Assembly (NCBI GenBank): GCA_025458735.1
Contig: JALORV010000058.1
Location: 1-5,748 of the forward strand
Source: Burkholderiaceae bacterium
GTDB taxonomy: Bacteria > Pseudomonadota > Gammaproteobacteria > Burkholderiales > Burkholderiaceae
DNA: 5,748 nucleotides
Direction: 5' to 3'
Shown: positions 5,261 through 5,748 of the stretch, piece by piece
Numbering within the stretch: position 1 is the first letter of the stretch
Layout of the letters: each line of letters begins with the position of its first letter
The notes under the pieces: model-generated
Seen by the model: the letters and a program-made list of their open reading frames with translations, nothing else
Database searches by the model: none
What the model was told of the DNA's origin: nothing
Position numbers and translations under genes: made by a program

Positions 5261-5648
5261 CGGCCCGGGACCGCGCTAGGCTCGTACAGCTAGCTGCCTG
5301 ATGGCCTCGGGCACGGAAATGCGATGGCACTACTCCGCCACTGCAGCACCGTGGTCGGGCTTCAGCACGTGATTGGCTTCAACTGTTTCGCGTGCGCCGG
5401 GAAACCAGCGACGGTAATCACTGGTGCAATTGCCGCAGGGAAGAAGTGGCGAACCACCTCCGCCACGATCCGTGGGTAGGCGCTCATGAGGGCCACGGCG
5501 AAGCATCGGCACGGGTAAGTCAAGGCCGGCCGTCGAGCCGCGACAGCTTTGTTATCCCCAGTGCTGACAAGACGCAGACGGGCGGCTTCGCCGACCGCAT
5601 GCACGCTGGTCGACCTGCCGGTGTCAATGGCGGCATTGGACTCTCTGC

Positions 5649-5734
5649 ACTATGCACAGATCTCGACTATGCGTAGTTCGGTGGCCGAATCCCTCGTTGG
5701 CCCAGGTCGAGTACTACGCATAGTTTGGCGCCAA
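5649..5734. repeat. Cluster of ACTAYGC repeats and a TTGGCGCCAA palindrome
   Basis: ACTATGCACAGA (5649-5660), ACTATGCGTAGT (5666-5677) and ACTACGCATAGT (5713-5724) share one core. The last two are exact reverse complements of each other and each is nearly self-complementary (ACTA, four bases, TAGT). The third is followed by the perfect palindrome TTGGCGCCAA (5725-5734). This looks like an operator array for a gene beyond the right edge. The regulator is unknown. Confidence 0.45.
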
Positions 5735-5748
5735 TCGCGCGCGTCGCG

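Larger units (their letters stand above)
5218..5748. other. Downstream region without a convincing gene
   Basis: I see no recognisable gene in these 531 bases. The best frame is minus-strand 5362-5604 (80 codons), whose middle (about 40-60, MSAYPRIVAEVVRHFF) has coding-like codon use but no family I know. It has no good ribosome site and could be a gene remnant. A second overlapping minus-strand frame (5330-5512) is less likely. The stretch also contains the palindrome at 5245-5260, a CAGCTAGCTG palindrome (5287-5296) and the ACTAYGC repeats near its right end. Confidence 0.45.

Noticed and set aside
5362..5604. Minus-strand frame of 80 codons after the operon
   Set aside because: Part has coding-like codon use, but there is no ribosome site, no known family, and it overlaps another open frame; kept only as a note in the intergenic entry.

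Overview
This is a GC-rich window (about two thirds G+C by eye) that looks like Betaproteobacteria, most likely Burkholderiales. The pointers are an RpoE-like sigma factor with an RseA-type anti-sigma partner, ubiquinone-type quinone genes and a short BLUF photoreceptor. No rRNA, tRNA, CRISPR array or complete insertion sequence was seen. The taxon is an inference from family resemblance only.

Left edge (1-949): on the minus strand, the first 154 codons of a metallophosphoesterase of the calcineurin/SbcD-like type run off the left end. A possible tiny ORF overlaps its start by ATGA. About 360 bases that appear non-coding follow, with a 16-bp perfect palindrome, a strong stem-loop and a short inverted repeat.

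Centre (950-2659): a 140-residue BLUF blue-light receptor on the plus strand faces, tail to tail, a minus-strand pair: an ECF sigma factor and a 70-residue RseA-like anti-sigma protein. The sigma gene's upstream region is divergent from the next operon. The nonamer TGCAACTTT, one base from the classical RpoE -35 element, occurs once in each direction, pointing at the sigma gene and at the right-hand operon.

Right (2660-5217): three tightly packed plus-strand genes encode a renalase-like FAD/NAD(P) oxidoreductase, a Coq7-family di-iron hydroxylase and a UbiG-type O-methyltransferase. The first two overlap at the stop/start and the third follows after 24 bases. From 5218 to the right end there is no convincing gene, but there is a perfect 16-bp palindrome and a set of ACTAYGC repeats.

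Working hypothesis: this is a stress- or light-linked quinone-modifying module. The sigma factor, held by a soluble anti-sigma protein, would activate itself and the oxidoreductase-coq7-ubiG operon. The BLUF protein next door is a candidate light input. The gene identities are well supported. The regulatory wiring and the light link are inference.
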